DNA of 64,000 bases from Rikenellaceae bacterium (GCA_015060115.1 SUZB01000002.1:62001-126000), one strand, 5' to 3'. Positions 1 to 8,897 are shown, counted from the stretch's first letter. Numbers and translations: made by a program. Notes: generated by a model from the letters alone, not told the origin.

Positions 1-2
1 GA

Positions 3-509
3 CTCCTTAAAATCGACACCGAGACGGATAGCATCGTTTCGGAGTTGGAGGTAGGTATACAGCCCACATCGCTCGCCTTGGACTGCAACGGCAAGCTCTG
101 GACCGTTACCGATGGTGGCTACGAGGGCTCACCCTACGGCTACGAAGCACCATCGCTCTACCGTATCGACCCCGAAACATTCTCTATCGAGCAGACCTTT
201 AGCTTCCGCAAGGGCGATGCCCCATCCGAAGTGCAGATAAATGGTCGTGGCGACACCCTATACTGGATTAACGATGATATTTGGGCGATGTCGGTGGATG
301 CCGATAGGGTCCCTGTGCGACCATTCCTCGATAGCCGAGGCACGATATACTACGGCCTCACGGTAGACCCTAAGAGCGATGAGGTATATATTGCCGATGC
401 TGTGGACTACACGCAGCAGGGCAAAATCTATCGTTATAGCACCTCAGGCGAGCTTCTCGATGAGTTTTATGTAGGTATTATCCCCGGTGCTTTTTGTTGG
501 AAAGAGTGA
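3..509 (+). CDS. BtuG-like YncE/DUF5074 beta-propeller protein (5' end missing)
   Basis: The reading frame is already open at the window edge, so only the C-terminal ~168 residues are present. They show repeating propeller-type strands with motifs such as GKLWTVTDGG, SLYRIDPET, DTLYWINDDIW and DEVYIADAVDY, each ending in a short polar turn. This is the style of YncE-like/DUF5074 propellers. In Bacteroides, BtuG is a surface lipoprotein of this type that captures vitamin B12 and sits on the TonB receptor BtuB. The gene ends in TGA overlapping the ATG of a TonB-dependent receptor by one base, so the two are translationally coupled. A corrinoid or similar cofactor ligand is inferred from that pairing only. 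The lipobox lies outside the window. Confidence 0.7.
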   Translation, partial: LLKIDTETDSIVSELEVGIQPTSLALDCNGKLWTVTDGGYEGSPYGYEAPSLYRIDPETFSIEQTFSFRKGDAPSEVQINGRGDTLYWINDDIWAMSVDADRVPVRPFLDSRGTIYYGLTVDPKSDEVYIADAVDYTQQGKIYRYSTSGELLDEFYVGIIPGAFCWKE

Positions 510-2596
510 TGCAGACCTTTTTCACATATCGTCTTAGGGGCTTTGCGCTACTTATATGCGCCCTCTTTATGCTCTCCTTGCGCTCTGTGGCGCAAGAGGG
601 TCAGGCGGGCTATGCCTACCGTGATGGTGAGCACTTCGTAGACATTGAGGGTGTCTCGATTCTCGGCAACCGCCCGATAAAGGAGATTGGCATACAGCAG
701 ACACCTATCGACTCAGTGGCGCTCAAGGAGAATATCGCACTCTCGATGGCCGATGTACTCACCTTCCGTAGCTCGGTATTTGTCAAGAGCTATGGTCGCG
801 CAACGCTCTCTACCGTAGCCTTTCGTGGCACTTCGCCCTCGCATACGCAGGTCAAGTGGAACGGTATGAAGCTCAACAGCCCGATGCTCGGTATGACCGA
901 CTTTTCGATGATTCCCGCCTACTTTATCGACAAGGCAACACTTCTGCACGGCACATCGTCCGTTAACGATACGGGCGGTGGCTTGGGTGGCTCGGTACGC
1001 CTTGCCACAGCACCTGCCGAGAGCCGAGGTTTTACGCTACAATATATTCAGGGCATCGGCTCTTTCCGCTCGTTCGATGAGTTTTTGCGCCTCGGCTGGG
1101 GCAACGACCATTGGCAACTATCAACTCGTGCTGTGGTCTCAACATCGCCCAACGACTTCAAATATACCAACCGCGACAAGAAGGTAAACATCTACGATGA
1201 TGAGATGAACATCATCGACCAATACTACCCTGTGGAGCGCAACCGCAGTGGCTCATATCGCGATTTTCACATCTTGCAGGAGGCCTACTACGACACCAAG
1301 GCTGGCGACCGCTTTGGCATTAATGCTTGGTATCTGAACTCCAACCGCGAGCTTGCGATGCTCACCGTAGACCACGGCGATGATGTAGCGTTCGACAACC
1401 GCCAAAAGGAGCAGACACTGCGCGCGGTGGCCTCGTGGGAGCATCTGCGGAGCAGTTGGAAGATGGGGGCAAGAGCGGGATATATCCACACCTCGATGGC
1501 CTACGACTATAAGCGCGACTTGGGCAATGGCGTAATGGCAGATATGACTCGCTCGCGCAATAAGGTAAACACCATCTATGGCGAGGTCGATGGCGAATAC
1601 TACATATCGTCGAAGTGGCTATTCACGGCCAACCTCTCGATGCACCAGCACTTTGTCGAGAGTCGCGATAAGAATATCATTATACAGAGTGGCGACAAGG
1701 GCATCGTGGGCTATCGTCAGGCGCGTGTCGAATTGTCGGGTGCCGTATCGGCAAAGTGGCGCCCCAACGACCGCTTTGGCCTCTCTATAGTGCTTCGCGA
1801 GGAGCTCTTTGGCGACGATTTTACCCCCATCATTCCCGCCTTGTTTGTCGATGGCGTAATATCGAAGAGGGGCAATATCGTGGCCAAGGCATCTATTTCG
1901 CGCAACTACCGCTACCCCACACTCAACGACCTATATTTCCTCCCCGGTGGCAACCCCAGTCTTAAGAGCGAGAGTGGCTGGACCTACGATGCGGGAGTGT
2001 CGTTTGCCGTAGGCAGCGAGGGCAAATATAGGCTCAACGGCTCGCTCACTTGGTTTGACTCGCATATCTCGGACTGGATTATATGGTTGCCCACAACCAA
2101 GGGCTTCTTCTCGCCACGCAACATCAAGGATGTCCACGCCTATGGCATCGAGCTTAACGCTTCGCTTGATGTGGCTTTGGCCAAGGAGTGGCGACTATCG
2201 CTCGACGGCAACTTCTCGTGGACACCCTCAATCAACGAGGGCGAGAAGCTATCGCCTGCCGACCAGTCGGTGGGTAAGCAGCTTCCGTATGTTCCCGAGC
2301 TCACCTCGACTGTCAATGGTCGCCTTTCGTGGCGCAAGTGGTCGTTTGAGTATAAGTGGTGCTACTACTCCGAGCGCTACACGATGTCGTCAAACGACTA
2401 TATGCTCACAGGCAAGCTCCCCGAATACTTTATGTCGAATATCTCGCTTGAGAGGCGTTTTGCACCCCGCTGGGCCGACCTTGTGGCGAAGTTCACCATT
2501 AACAATCTCTTCGACGAGGAGTACCTCTCGGTGCTCTCACGACCTATGCCGGGCATCAACTTTCAGCTCCAACTATCTATTACACCCAAGTGGTAG
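509..2596 (+). CDS. TonB-dependent outer-membrane receptor (BtuB-like)
   Basis: This 695-residue protein should be an outer-membrane barrel that imports a ligand using TonB energy. Residues 1-29 form a signal peptide ending near RSVAQ. A plug domain (roughly residues 55-180) carries MADVLTFRSSVFVKSYG and a glycine-rich turn. The rest is rich in alternating aromatic strands and ends in an aromatic C-terminal residue (ITPKW), as OMPs do. The ATG at 509 is preferred over an upstream in-frame TTG because it forms a TGATG overlap with the previous stop codon, has GGAAAG just upstream, and starts directly with the signal peptide. There is no N-terminal CarboxypepD_reg domain, so it is not SusC-like. 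The propeller partner suggests cobalamin or a related cofactor as cargo. Confidence 0.85.
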   Translation: MQTFFTYRLRGFALLICALFMLSLRSVAQEGQAGYAYRDGEHFVDIEGVSILGNRPIKEIGIQQTPIDSVALKENIALSMADVLTFRSSVFVKSYGRATLSTVAFRGTSPSHTQVKWNGMKLNSPMLGMTDFSMIPAYFIDKATLLHGTSSVNDTGGGLGGSVRLATAPAESRGFTLQYIQGIGSFRSFDEFLRLGWGNDHWQLSTRAVVSTSPNDFKYTNRDKKVNIYDDEMNIIDQYYPVERNRSGSYRDFHILQEAYYDTKAGDRFGINAWYLNSNRELAMLTVDHGDDVAFDNRQKEQTLRAVASWEHLRSSWKMGARAGYIHTSMAYDYKRDLGNGVMADMTRSRNKVNTIYGEVDGEYYISSKWLFTANLSMHQHFVESRDKNIIIQSGDKGIVGYRQARVELSGAVSAKWRPNDRFGLSIVLREELFGDDFTPIIPALFVDGVISKRGNIVAKASISRNYRYPTLNDLYFLPGGNPSLKSESGWTYDAGVSFAVGSEGKYRLNGSLTWFDSHISDWIIWLPTTKGFFSPRNIKDVHAYGIELNASLDVALAKEWRLSLDGNFSWTPSINEGEKLSPADQSVGKQLPYVPELTSTVNGRLSWRKWSFEYKWCYYSERYTMSSNDYMLTGKLPEYFMSNISLERRFAPRWADLVAKFTINNLFDEEYLSVLSRPMPGINFQLQLSITPKW

Positions 2597-2674
2597 AGAG
2601 CTACATCTAAGCACCTTAGCCACTATGTGCCCTTGTGCTCGATAAATTATTTTGGGCAATAACCTGCGCGGGTA

Positions 2675-2705
2675 TTGCGAAATTCATTTATTTTTTGTAA
2701 TTTTG
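2675..2705 (+). promoter_or_regulatory. Bacteroidota-type promoter of guaB
   Basis: A -7 box TAATTTTG (2698-2705) fits TAnnTTTG, with TTGC (2675-2678) 19 bp upstream as the -33 element. It lies about 75 bp before the guaB start codon. Confidence 0.65.
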
Positions 2706-2778
2706 TGCGCAACAGAAACAAGAACTGTGTGTTGTCCAAAATTTTTCGATGCCACACAGCCCAAAAACCTGATTGCAT

Positions 2779-4254
2779 ATGTCATTTATCGATGAAAGGG
2801 TACAGACCACAGGTCTCACATTTGACGATGTGTTGCTCGTACCAGCCTATTCTGAGGTTTTGCCTCGTGAGGTATCGACAGTCGGTCGATTCTCTCGTAA
2901 TATTCAACTGAACATACCCATTGTGTCGGCGGCTATGGATACCGTAACCGAGGCTACTCTTGCTATTGCGTTGGCTCGCGAGGGCGGTATCGGTGTTGTC
3001 CACAAGAATATGTCGATTGCGGCACAGGCTGCCCATGTGCGCCGTGTTAAGCGTGCCGAGAGTGGTATGATTTACGACCCCGTAACCATCAAGAAGGAGA
3101 ACACTGTGGGTGATGCTCTCCAGCTTATGCAGGAGAACAAGATTGGCGGTATCCCCGTTGTTGATGACGAGGGTATGCTTATCGGTATCGTTACCAACCG
3201 CGACCTGCGCTTCCAGAGCGATATGGAGCGCAAGATTGACGAGGTGATGACCAAGGAGAATATCGTAACCACTCACGAGACCGACCTTAAGTCGGCTGCC
3301 GAGGTGCTGTTGGCCAACAAGATTGAGAAGTTGCCCGTTGTTGATGACAATGGCAAGCTCGTAGGCCTTATCACCTATCGTGATATCACTAAGCTCAAGG
3401 ACAACCCCAACGCCTGCAAGGACTCTAAGGGTCGTCTGCGTGTAGCTGCCGGTATCGGCATTACACCCGATGCTATGGACCGCGTTGCAGCGCTTGTTGC
3501 CGAGGAGGTAGATGCCGTAGTTCTCGACTCGGCACACGGCCACTCAAAGGGCGTTGTATCGCTCCTTCGCAAGATTAAGGAGACATATCCCCACCTCGAT
3601 GTTGTCGTTGGTAACATCGCCACCGCCGAGGCTGCCAAGTATCTTATCGAGAATGGTGCCGATGGCATCAAGGTAGGTATCGGCCCCGGCTCTATCTGCA
3701 CCACCCGTATCATCGCCGGCGTGGGTGTTCCACAGCTCTCGGCAATCTATGATGCCTCGACCGTAGCCAAGAAGGCCGGTGTGCCTATCATCGCCGATGG
3801 TGGCTTGCGCTACTCTGGCGACATCGTCAAGGCGTTGGCCGCTGGTGGCAACTGCGTTATGGTAGGCTCAATGTTCGCAGGTACTGAAGAGTCGCCCGGT
3901 GAGACCATCATCTACAACGGCCGTAAGTTCAAGGCTTATCGTGGTATGGGCTCTATCGACGCTATGAAGGCTGGCTCGGCAGACCGCTACTTCCAGAAGG
4001 GCTCTGAGGGCAATATTATGAAGCTCGTGCCTGAGGGCATCGTAGGTCGTGTGCCTTTCAAGGGCAAGCTCGCCGAGACTGTATATCAGCTTGTTGGCGG
4101 TATTCGTGCAGGTATGGGTTACTGCGGTGCTAAGGATATCGAGACCTTGCAGAATGCGCGTTTCATCCGCATCACCTCAAGCGGTGTTACGGAGAACCAC
4201 CCCCACGATATTACTATCACCAGCGAGACACCAAACTACTCGCGAGGCGAATAG
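2779..4254 (+). CDS. guaB: IMP dehydrogenase
   Basis: This 491-residue enzyme oxidises IMP to XMP with NAD, the committed step of GMP synthesis in the cytosol. The TIM barrel is interrupted by a pair of CBS domains (about residues 95-210, with [10 protein letters not shown] and KLPVVDDNG). The catalytic loop GPGSICTTR places the nucleophile at Cys307, and the flap carries YRGMGS. The length is normal for the family. ATG at 2779 is chosen over an in-frame TTG two codons upstream. Little Shine-Dalgarno signal is present, as usual in this phylum. guaA follows 173 bp downstream, giving the last two steps to GMP side by side, although a hairpin and a second leader separate them. Confidence 0.97.
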   Translation: MSFIDERVQTTGLTFDDVLLVPAYSEVLPREVSTVGRFSRNIQLNIPIVSAAMDTVTEATLAIALAREGGIGVVHKNMSIAAQAAHVRRVKRAESGMIYDPVTIKKENTVGDALQLMQENKIGGIPVVDDEGMLIGIVTNRDLRFQSDMERKIDEVMTKENIVTTHETDLKSAAEVLLANKIEKLPVVDDNGKLVGLITYRDITKLKDNPNACKDSKGRLRVAAGIGITPDAMDRVAALVAEEVDAVVLDSAHGHSKGVVSLLRKIKETYPHLDVVVGNIATAEAAKYLIENGADGIKVGIGPGSICTTRIIAGVGVPQLSAIYDASTVAKKAGVPIIADGGLRYSGDIVKALAAGGNCVMVGSMFAGTEESPGETIIYNGRKFKAYRGMGSIDAMKAGSADRYFQKGSEGNIMKLVPEGIVGRVPFKGKLAETVYQLVGGIRAGMGYCGAKDIETLQNARFIRITSSGVTENHPHDITITSETPNYSRGE

Positions 4255-4275
4255 AAAGGTTGGGAGGGCATCTAC

Positions 4276-4329
4276 CTAAAGCGGAAAATCCTCACATATG
4301 CTAAGTATGCTCCGGTATTTCCGCTTTAG
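4276..4329 (+). terminator. Hairpin downstream of guaB
   Basis: A perfect 12-bp stem (CTAAAGCGGAAA with TTTCCGCTTTAG) encloses an inner fold whose tip reads TATGCTAAGTA. This matches the TACGCnnAGTA loop of the stop-codon element family elsewhere in the window. It lacks a T-tract, so termination is plausible but not certain. Confidence 0.55.
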
Positions 4330-4373
4330 AGTAGCTTCAAACCACCTCTTTCTCTTCACCTCGACAACGAATC

Positions 4374-4408
4374 TAACAACTAAAAACTAATAACTAACAA
4401 CTAATAAC
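4374..4408 (+). repeat. Heptamer array in the guaA leader (5 units)
   Basis: Five uninterrupted 7-bp units of consensus TAAnAAC (TAACAAC, TAAAAAC, TAATAAC) end 19 bp before the guaA ATG. This is the same heptamer that bounds the modular nonamer elements elsewhere, but here it stands alone in a 5' leader. Confidence 0.85.
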
Positions 4409-4427
4409 TCAAAAGCTATTAGTATTT

Positions 4428-5957
4428 ATGACAGAGAAGATTTTAATTATCGACTTTGGCTCACAGTACACCCAGCTTATCGCGCGACGCATTCGCGAGA
4501 TGCAGGTATATTGCGAGATTCACCCCTTCAACAATGTCCCTGCACTCGACGAGACGATCAAGGGCGTTGTGCTCTCGGGCTCTCCACGCTCGGTGCGCGA
4601 TGAGGGTGCTCCTCGCATCGACCTCGACGCCATCAAGGGCAAGCTACCCTTGCTCGGCGTATGCTATGGTGCGCAGTACCTCGCCCACTTCTACGGTGGC
4701 AAGGTTGAGGCATCGCCCAGCCGCGAGTATGGCCGTGCGCGTATGCAGGTGAAGAGTGCCAACGACCCACTTATGGCATCGTTGAGCGCCGAGTCGCAGG
4801 TATGGATGTCGCACGGCGACACCATCACCACCATTCCTGAGGGCTACTCTATCGTTGCCTCGACCGAGGATGTTGCCGTAGCAGCATACCGCATCGAGGG
4901 TGAGCAGACCTGGGGCATACAGTTCCACCCCGAGGTATACCACTCTGAGGAGGGCTTCACAATGATCGAAAACTTCGTTAAGGGCATCTGCGGTTGCGCC
5001 GGCTCGTGGACTCCTGCGGGCTTTGTCGAGAGCACCGTAAAGGAGCTTCGCGAGAAGCTCGGCAACGACAAGGTTGTGCTCGGCCTATCGGGTGGCGTAG
5101 ACTCATCTGTGGCAGCTATGCTCCTTCACAAGGCTATTGGCGAGAACCTCTACTGCATCTTCGTGGATTCGGGTCTTTTGCGTAAGAACGAGTTCGAGGA
5201 GGTTATCGACTCTTATCGCGGTATGGGCCTCAATGTCAAGGGCGTAGATGCCTCGGAGAAGTTCTTTGGTGACCTCGCCGGTGTCTCTGACCCTGAGACC
5301 AAGCGTAAGATTATCGGTCGCGACTTTGTCGAGGTCTTCGAGGCTGAGGCCAAGAAGCTCGATGGCGTGAAGTGGCTCGGTCAGGGTACTATCTACCCCG
5401 ATGTTGTGGAGTCGGCACAGGTGAATGGCACCGCTGTGGTTATCAAGTCGCACCACAATGTGGGCGGTCTTCCTGAGAAGATGGGCTTGAAGGTTGTTGA
5501 GCCTCTGCGCCTACTCTTCAAGGACGAGGTACGCCGTGTAGGTCGCTCTATGGGTATGTCTGAGCGCCTTATCGGTCGCCACCCCTTCCCCGGCCCCGGC
5601 TTGGCAATCCGCATCTTGGGCGACATCACCCGCGAGAAGGTCGAGATTTTGCAGAATGTAGATAAGATATATATCGACACCCTGCGCGAAACAGGTTGGT
5701 ACGATAAGATTTGGCAGGCGGGTGCTATATTGCTCCCCGTGCAGTCGGTAGGCGTTATGGGCGACGAGCGCACCTATGAGCGTTGCGTGGCACTCCGTGC
5801 TGTGCAGTCTACCGATGGTATGACCGCCGACTGGGTGCATATCCCCTACGAGATTTTGGCTCGTCTGTCAAACGAGATTATCAACAAGGTGCGTGGCGTC
5901 AACCGCGTAGTCTATGATATATCGTCGAAGCCGCCTGCCACTATTGAATGGGAATAA
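4428..5957 (+). CDS. guaA: GMP synthase (glutamine-hydrolysing)
   Basis: This 509-residue enzyme converts XMP to GMP using ATP and glutamine. The N-terminal class-I amidotransferase has nucleophile Cys79 in GVCYGAQ and the His-Glu pair in FHPEVYH. The ATP-pyrophosphatase domain has the PP-loop GLSGGVDSS near residue 220. The C-terminal dimerisation domain ends in KPPATIEWE, typical of the family. All key residues are intact. The gene follows guaB. Its leader is A/C-rich, made largely of the heptamer array. The stop codon is followed at once by a structured inverted-repeat element. Confidence 0.97.
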   Translation: MTEKILIIDFGSQYTQLIARRIREMQVYCEIHPFNNVPALDETIKGVVLSGSPRSVRDEGAPRIDLDAIKGKLPLLGVCYGAQYLAHFYGGKVEASPSREYGRARMQVKSANDPLMASLSAESQVWMSHGDTITTIPEGYSIVASTEDVAVAAYRIEGEQTWGIQFHPEVYHSEEGFTMIENFVKGICGCAGSWTPAGFVESTVKELREKLGNDKVVLGLSGGVDSSVAAMLLHKAIGENLYCIFVDSGLLRKNEFEEVIDSYRGMGLNVKGVDASEKFFGDLAGVSDPETKRKIIGRDFVEVFEAEAKKLDGVKWLGQGTIYPDVVESAQVNGTAVVIKSHHNVGGLPEKMGLKVVEPLRLLFKDEVRRVGRSMGMSERLIGRHPFPGPGLAIRILGDITREKVEILQNVDKIYIDTLRETGWYDKIWQAGAILLPVQSVGVMGDERTYERCVALRAVQSTDGMTADWVHIPYEILARLSNEIINKVRGVNRVVYDISSKPPATIEWE

Positions 5958-6088
5958 TAATTTCTTGTGAAAAGGGGTCATTTTCGACCCATCCCAAAAA
6001 GTTGAGTGCCTTGGGCTGTACTTCTTGTACTATCCCAAGGCACTCACTTTTGCGATGAGCCAAACCTAACCTCTTTTGACAAGAAATT
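5958..6088 (+). repeat. Stop-codon inverted-repeat element, copy 1 (after guaA)
   Basis: It begins at the base after the guaA TAA. The outer stem pairs TTTCTTGT-G-AAAAGGGG with CCTCTTTT-G-ACAAGAAA around a G/G mismatch. An inner hairpin (6004-6045) has a 12-bp stem GAGTGCCTTGGG/CCCAAGGCACTC. Its loop holds GTAC-TTCTT-GTAC, which matches the family loop in the opposite sense. Confidence 0.8.
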
Positions 6089-6218
6089 CGCTTTGCAGTG
6101 ATAAGGGATCGATTACTGCCCCTAACAAAAAGTCCCGACAATGAGCAGTACGCCAAGTACAGCCCATCGTCGGGATTTTTGCCGAGTGTTGTACTCAACC
6201 CCTTCTGACTGCAAAGCG
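6089..6218 (+). repeat. Stop-codon inverted-repeat element, copy 2 (tandem with copy 1)
   Basis: It directly abuts copy 1. The outer stem CGCTTTGCAGT pairs with ACTGCAAAGCG across GAT/CTG and AAGGG/CCCTT. The sequence differs from copy 1 but is fully complementary. The inner hairpin (about 6129-6180) has stem TCCCGAC/GTCGGGA and loop TACGCCAAGTA. Confidence 0.8.
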
Positions 6219-6229
6219 TGGCTCTCGCA

Positions 6230-6345
6230 CTCTTGAGAAGAAATTCGCTTTTTCATGTCAGCGCCACTGCTACACCACTCTGACGACAAATTGGACTCAC
6301 ACTCTGACTGCAAATCGTGGCTCGCGCACTCTTGACGCTAAATCG
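6230..6345. repeat. Tandem remnants of element right ends
   Basis: Four degenerate right-end motifs follow each other near 6230, 6278, 6302 and 6329: CTCTTGAGAAGAAATT, CTCTGACGACAAATT, CTCTGACTGCAAATC and CTCTTGACGCTAAATC. They look like leftovers of nested or partly deleted copies. Bases 6249-6294 recur exactly, inverted, at 9122-9167. Confidence 0.6.
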
Positions 6346-6352
6346 GGTAAAA

Positions 6353-6504
6353 AGACCACAGAGACCACAGAGACCACAGAGACCACAGTGAAAGATGATA
6401 CTAGACTTCGTTGTTGTCTCTCTCGTCTCTCTCGTCTCTCTCGTCTCTCTCGTCTCTCTCGTCTTAAAAAAAACTCTAACAACTAAAAACTAATAACTAA
6501 CAAC
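6353..6504. repeat. Modular nonamer/heptamer element, AGACCACAG type
   Basis: Four perfect copies of AGACCACAG (6353-6388) are followed by a core with TGATACTAGACTTCGT, then five perfect copies of GTCTCTCTC (6416-6460). Four heptamers TAAnAAC (6477-6504) end the element. A near-identical inverted copy lies at 8974-9089. Confidence 0.85.
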
Positions 6505-6585
6505 TCTCTCCCCTCCTCCTCCAACTCAAAAAAAATTGTGCCGTCAGGAAACCCCAACGGCACAAAATTTACAAAGAAACAAGAA

Positions 6586-8619
6586 TTACTTTGCGTAAGT
6601 CAAAGTCAAAGTCTTTACACGAATCTGGTTAGCACCGTCAACATCAAGTTTGAAAGATGTATAATTGGTATCGCCAAAATCAACAGTGTAATCTTTATAA
6701 GCAGAAGTAGAAGAATCTACTGAGACAGCTTCGATAAGAGTCCAAGTTGAGCCGTCAGTACTGCCATAGACATTCAAAATATCCGACTTATTACCTGCAT
6801 TGAAACCGAGTTTTTTGATTGTACCTTTAGCAAGCGTTCCAATAGCATATCCATCGTGGGTAGAACTTGAATAAATTCTTAATTCTGTTGTAAAGTGACA
6901 CTGCGTTGTTGTAATAGTCAGCACATCATCGAGCTTATGCGCCTCGTTCACTGCATACTGAGTACCTGCGGCATAGTCACTGAAAGTGTAGGTTGTAATT
7001 ATATCACTGGTAGGTACTGCCTTAATGGTCGCTTCTTCTGAGTCTGTAGTTGTCTCGCCATCGCCCAATGCTACGACACTGATAGTGTACTCTGTACCCG
7101 CTGTTAAATCTGTAAATGTATAGTTTGTATCCTCAGTCGTATCGGTTGTTTTCTCATCATCATTAATAGAAACCTTATAACTAGTTGCGCCTGTTACCGC
7201 AGCCCAAGACACCTTAATGGTATTTTCTGTTACTTCGGCCTTCAGATCAGAAGGCTTTGCAAGAGGTTCAGCAGGTACTTCATCATCAGCGGTCATCTCT
7301 GCCCAAGTAATCTGAATCTTATCAATATACATCGCACCATCATTAGATCGCATACCAATATACTGATAAACGCCATCAATAATCAACTCGGTTGAAGTGC
7401 CACAAACGATGCTACCAAGCAAAGTACCTTGTTTGGTTGAATCATACAAATCAGTTGCAGCAACATATGCCGTATTCTTACCATAGACATCGAGAGTACG
7501 ACCAACCGTTGTATTGCTATTCCAAGTAACAACTACCTTTGTAACCTTACCACCAGAAACAGTAGTAACAATACCAGAATTGTTATTTTTAGAGCGCAAC
7601 TGAATTGAGTTATTGCCACCCGCGCTATTACCAGCATATTTAGCACTTGTATTACCATCCACAGAGCCCCAATCTCCATAGGAAGTACTTACAGGCCGAC
7701 CTGTAAAGTCAAGATCTAGAACATCGGTATTATCAGCAACAACTACCTTAGTACCTTCCATATTCACCTTGAAACGAGTCATATCACCAGCGGTAAACGA
7801 TAAAGTCTTACCGTCAAGAGTAACAGTCTTAGTATACTCTGTACCATCGGTAGTTTCAACTACTACAGTAAAATCAGTAGTAAGCTCAGCAGGGAAGCAA
7901 GTGAAATAAATAGTATAACCTTTAGACCAATCCTCAGTACCATCATAGTTCAAAACCACATTCTTAAAAGCCTGAGTATTATATCCATACTCTACCTCAG
8001 TAGTAGAAAGATTAACATAACTACGACCAGTCAATGCTACATCAGGGGTAGAGGTAGAGAATGTTACGCTCTTAATAGCACTTTCAGGAGTAAACTCAGT
8101 CAATGTCATCTCTCCTAAAGCGACAAGACGAGTAAACTGCATTTTCAACTCAGAAGGTTGCTCAGTAGTAGTAACCTCCTTTGCAACAAGCATATCGGCA
8201 GCGCCATCAAAAGAGGTAGTAGAAGGAGTCTGCATTGTGGCAGTCTCAATCTTATAGACATTAGGATAGTTTGTACCGCGAGGTTCCTTATTAGCATCAG
8301 CCGGATAAACAGCCTGAATGGTATATACAGAGACAGAGTCTGAAGCAGTAACATCTTTAACAGTAAACGATGCAGTAGTAGTAGCCGACTCCAAAGCGTT
8401 TGATGTCTTAATAGAGTTGTTAACAACTACTGACAACTTATCACCAGCAGACCAATTAATAGATGTACCATCCAACTCTGTACGGGTATCACCATCGGCA
8501 ATAATGGTCATATCAAAGGTATTAACCTCAGGAACATAGATCACAGGCTCGGTCTGGCAAGCCACGATACCCATTGCAGCTACTGCAACAAGCATCAATC
8601 GTGTAAATAGATTCTTCAT
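6586..8619 (-). CDS. Surface lipoprotein with fimbrillin-like N-terminus and FN3 domain
   Basis: This 677-residue protein starts with a type II signal peptide (lipobox MGIVACQTEP). The region after it (GDTRTELDG, INWSAGDKLSV) matches the opening of fimbrillin/Mfa-like proteins. A jelly-roll-like segment spans about residues 300-440, followed by an FN3 domain (about 455-545, with KVSWAAVTGATSYKVS). A second sandwich-like C-terminal domain completes it. Location is inferred to be the outer-membrane surface and the ligand is unknown. A 49-residue peptide gene starts the operon 12 bp upstream. Base composition looks more AT-rich than in the flanking genes, and the cassette is bracketed by inverted repeats, so recent acquisition is plausible. 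Confidence 0.75.
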   Translation of the reverse strand: MKNLFTRLMLVAVAAMGIVACQTEPVIYVPEVNTFDMTIIADGDTRTELDGTSINWSAGDKLSVVVNNSIKTSNALESATTTASFTVKDVTASDSVSVYTIQAVYPADANKEPRGTNYPNVYKIETATMQTPSTTSFDGAADMLVAKEVTTTEQPSELKMQFTRLVALGEMTLTEFTPESAIKSVTFSTSTPDVALTGRSYVNLSTTEVEYGYNTQAFKNVVLNYDGTEDWSKGYTIYFTCFPAELTTDFTVVVETTDGTEYTKTVTLDGKTLSFTAGDMTRFKVNMEGTKVVVADNTDVLDLDFTGRPVSTSYGDWGSVDGNTSAKYAGNSAGGNNSIQLRSKNNNSGIVTTVSGGKVTKVVVTWNSNTTVGRTLDVYGKNTAYVAATDLYDSTKQGTLLGSIVCGTSTELIIDGVYQYIGMRSNDGAMYIDKIQITWAEMTADDEVPAEPLAKPSDLKAEVTENTIKVSWAAVTGATSYKVSINDDEKTTDTTEDTNYTFTDLTAGTEYTISVVALGDGETTTDSEEATIKAVPTSDIITTYTFSDYAAGTQYAVNEAHKLDDVLTITTTQCHFTTELRIYSSSTHDGYAIGTLAKGTIKKLGFNAGNKSDILNVYGSTDGSTWTLIEAVSVDSSTSAYKDYTVDFGDTNYTSFKLDVDGANQIRVKTLTLTYAK

Positions 8620-8631
8620 CGTTGCAATAGA

Positions 8632-8781
8632 TTAGAATGCGTCATTGTAATCATTGAAACCGAGGTCCTGACCTGCCTCACCTTCATCACCCCAAGTAGG
8701 GCTTGTCTGGAAGCCACTCTCAACGGCTACCTCTACCAACTCCACCTCAGGAGCCGAGTAGTTCATTGTGTTTTTCTTCAT
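8632..8781 (-). CDS. Short 49-residue peptide, unknown function
   Basis: A complete small ORF starts MKKNTMNYSAPEVELVEVAV and ends in the acidic, glycine-rich segment GDEGEAGQDLGFNDYNDAF. Support comes from a full promoter 5' of it, a start codon preceded by an A-rich leader, a clean stop 12 bp before the lipoprotein ATG, and normal codon use. It resembles the short 'MKKxYxxPExELLE...GF' peptides I associate with Bacteroidales lipoprotein operons. That is recalled, not checked. There is no signal peptide and no cysteine. A leader-type or precursor peptide role is possible, but no modifying enzyme is adjacent. Confidence 0.7.
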   Translation of the reverse strand: MKKNTMNYSAPEVELVEVAVESGFQTSPTWGDEGEAGQDLGFNDYNDAF

Positions 8782-8844
8782 TGTTTGTGTGTTTTTAAGT
8801 TATTGTTTTGTTATTGTTTCTATATCTTTTTCGTTGTTTGAGCG

Positions 8845-8865
8845 AAGTTGTATATAATACAACTT
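8845..8865. promoter_or_regulatory. 21-bp palindrome at the predicted transcription start of the peptide-lipoprotein operon
   Basis: Arms AAGTTGTAT (8845-8853) and ATACAACTT (8857-8865) are perfectly complementary around a 3-base centre. It begins right after the -7 box, where a repressor operator or a 5' mRNA hairpin would lie. Confidence 0.6.
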
Positions 8866-8866
8866 G

Positions 8867-8897
8867 CAAAGGTACAGCGCCTTAAATTAAAATCAAA
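8867..8897 (-). promoter_or_regulatory. Bacteroidota-type promoter of the peptide-lipoprotein operon
   Basis: Read on the minus strand, TTTG (8897-8894) is followed after 19 bp by TACCTTTG (8874-8867), an exact TAnnTTTG box. The 5' leader to the peptide ATG is about 80 bases. Confidence 0.75.

Noticed and set aside
2782..3543. 253-codon minus-strand frame inside guaB
   Set aside because: Antisense shadow of a highly conserved enzyme, with no start signals and no recognisable domain.
4374..4408. Heptamer array considered as a CRISPR-like repeat
   Set aside because: Units are only 7 bp, directly adjacent with no spacers, and no cas genes are present.
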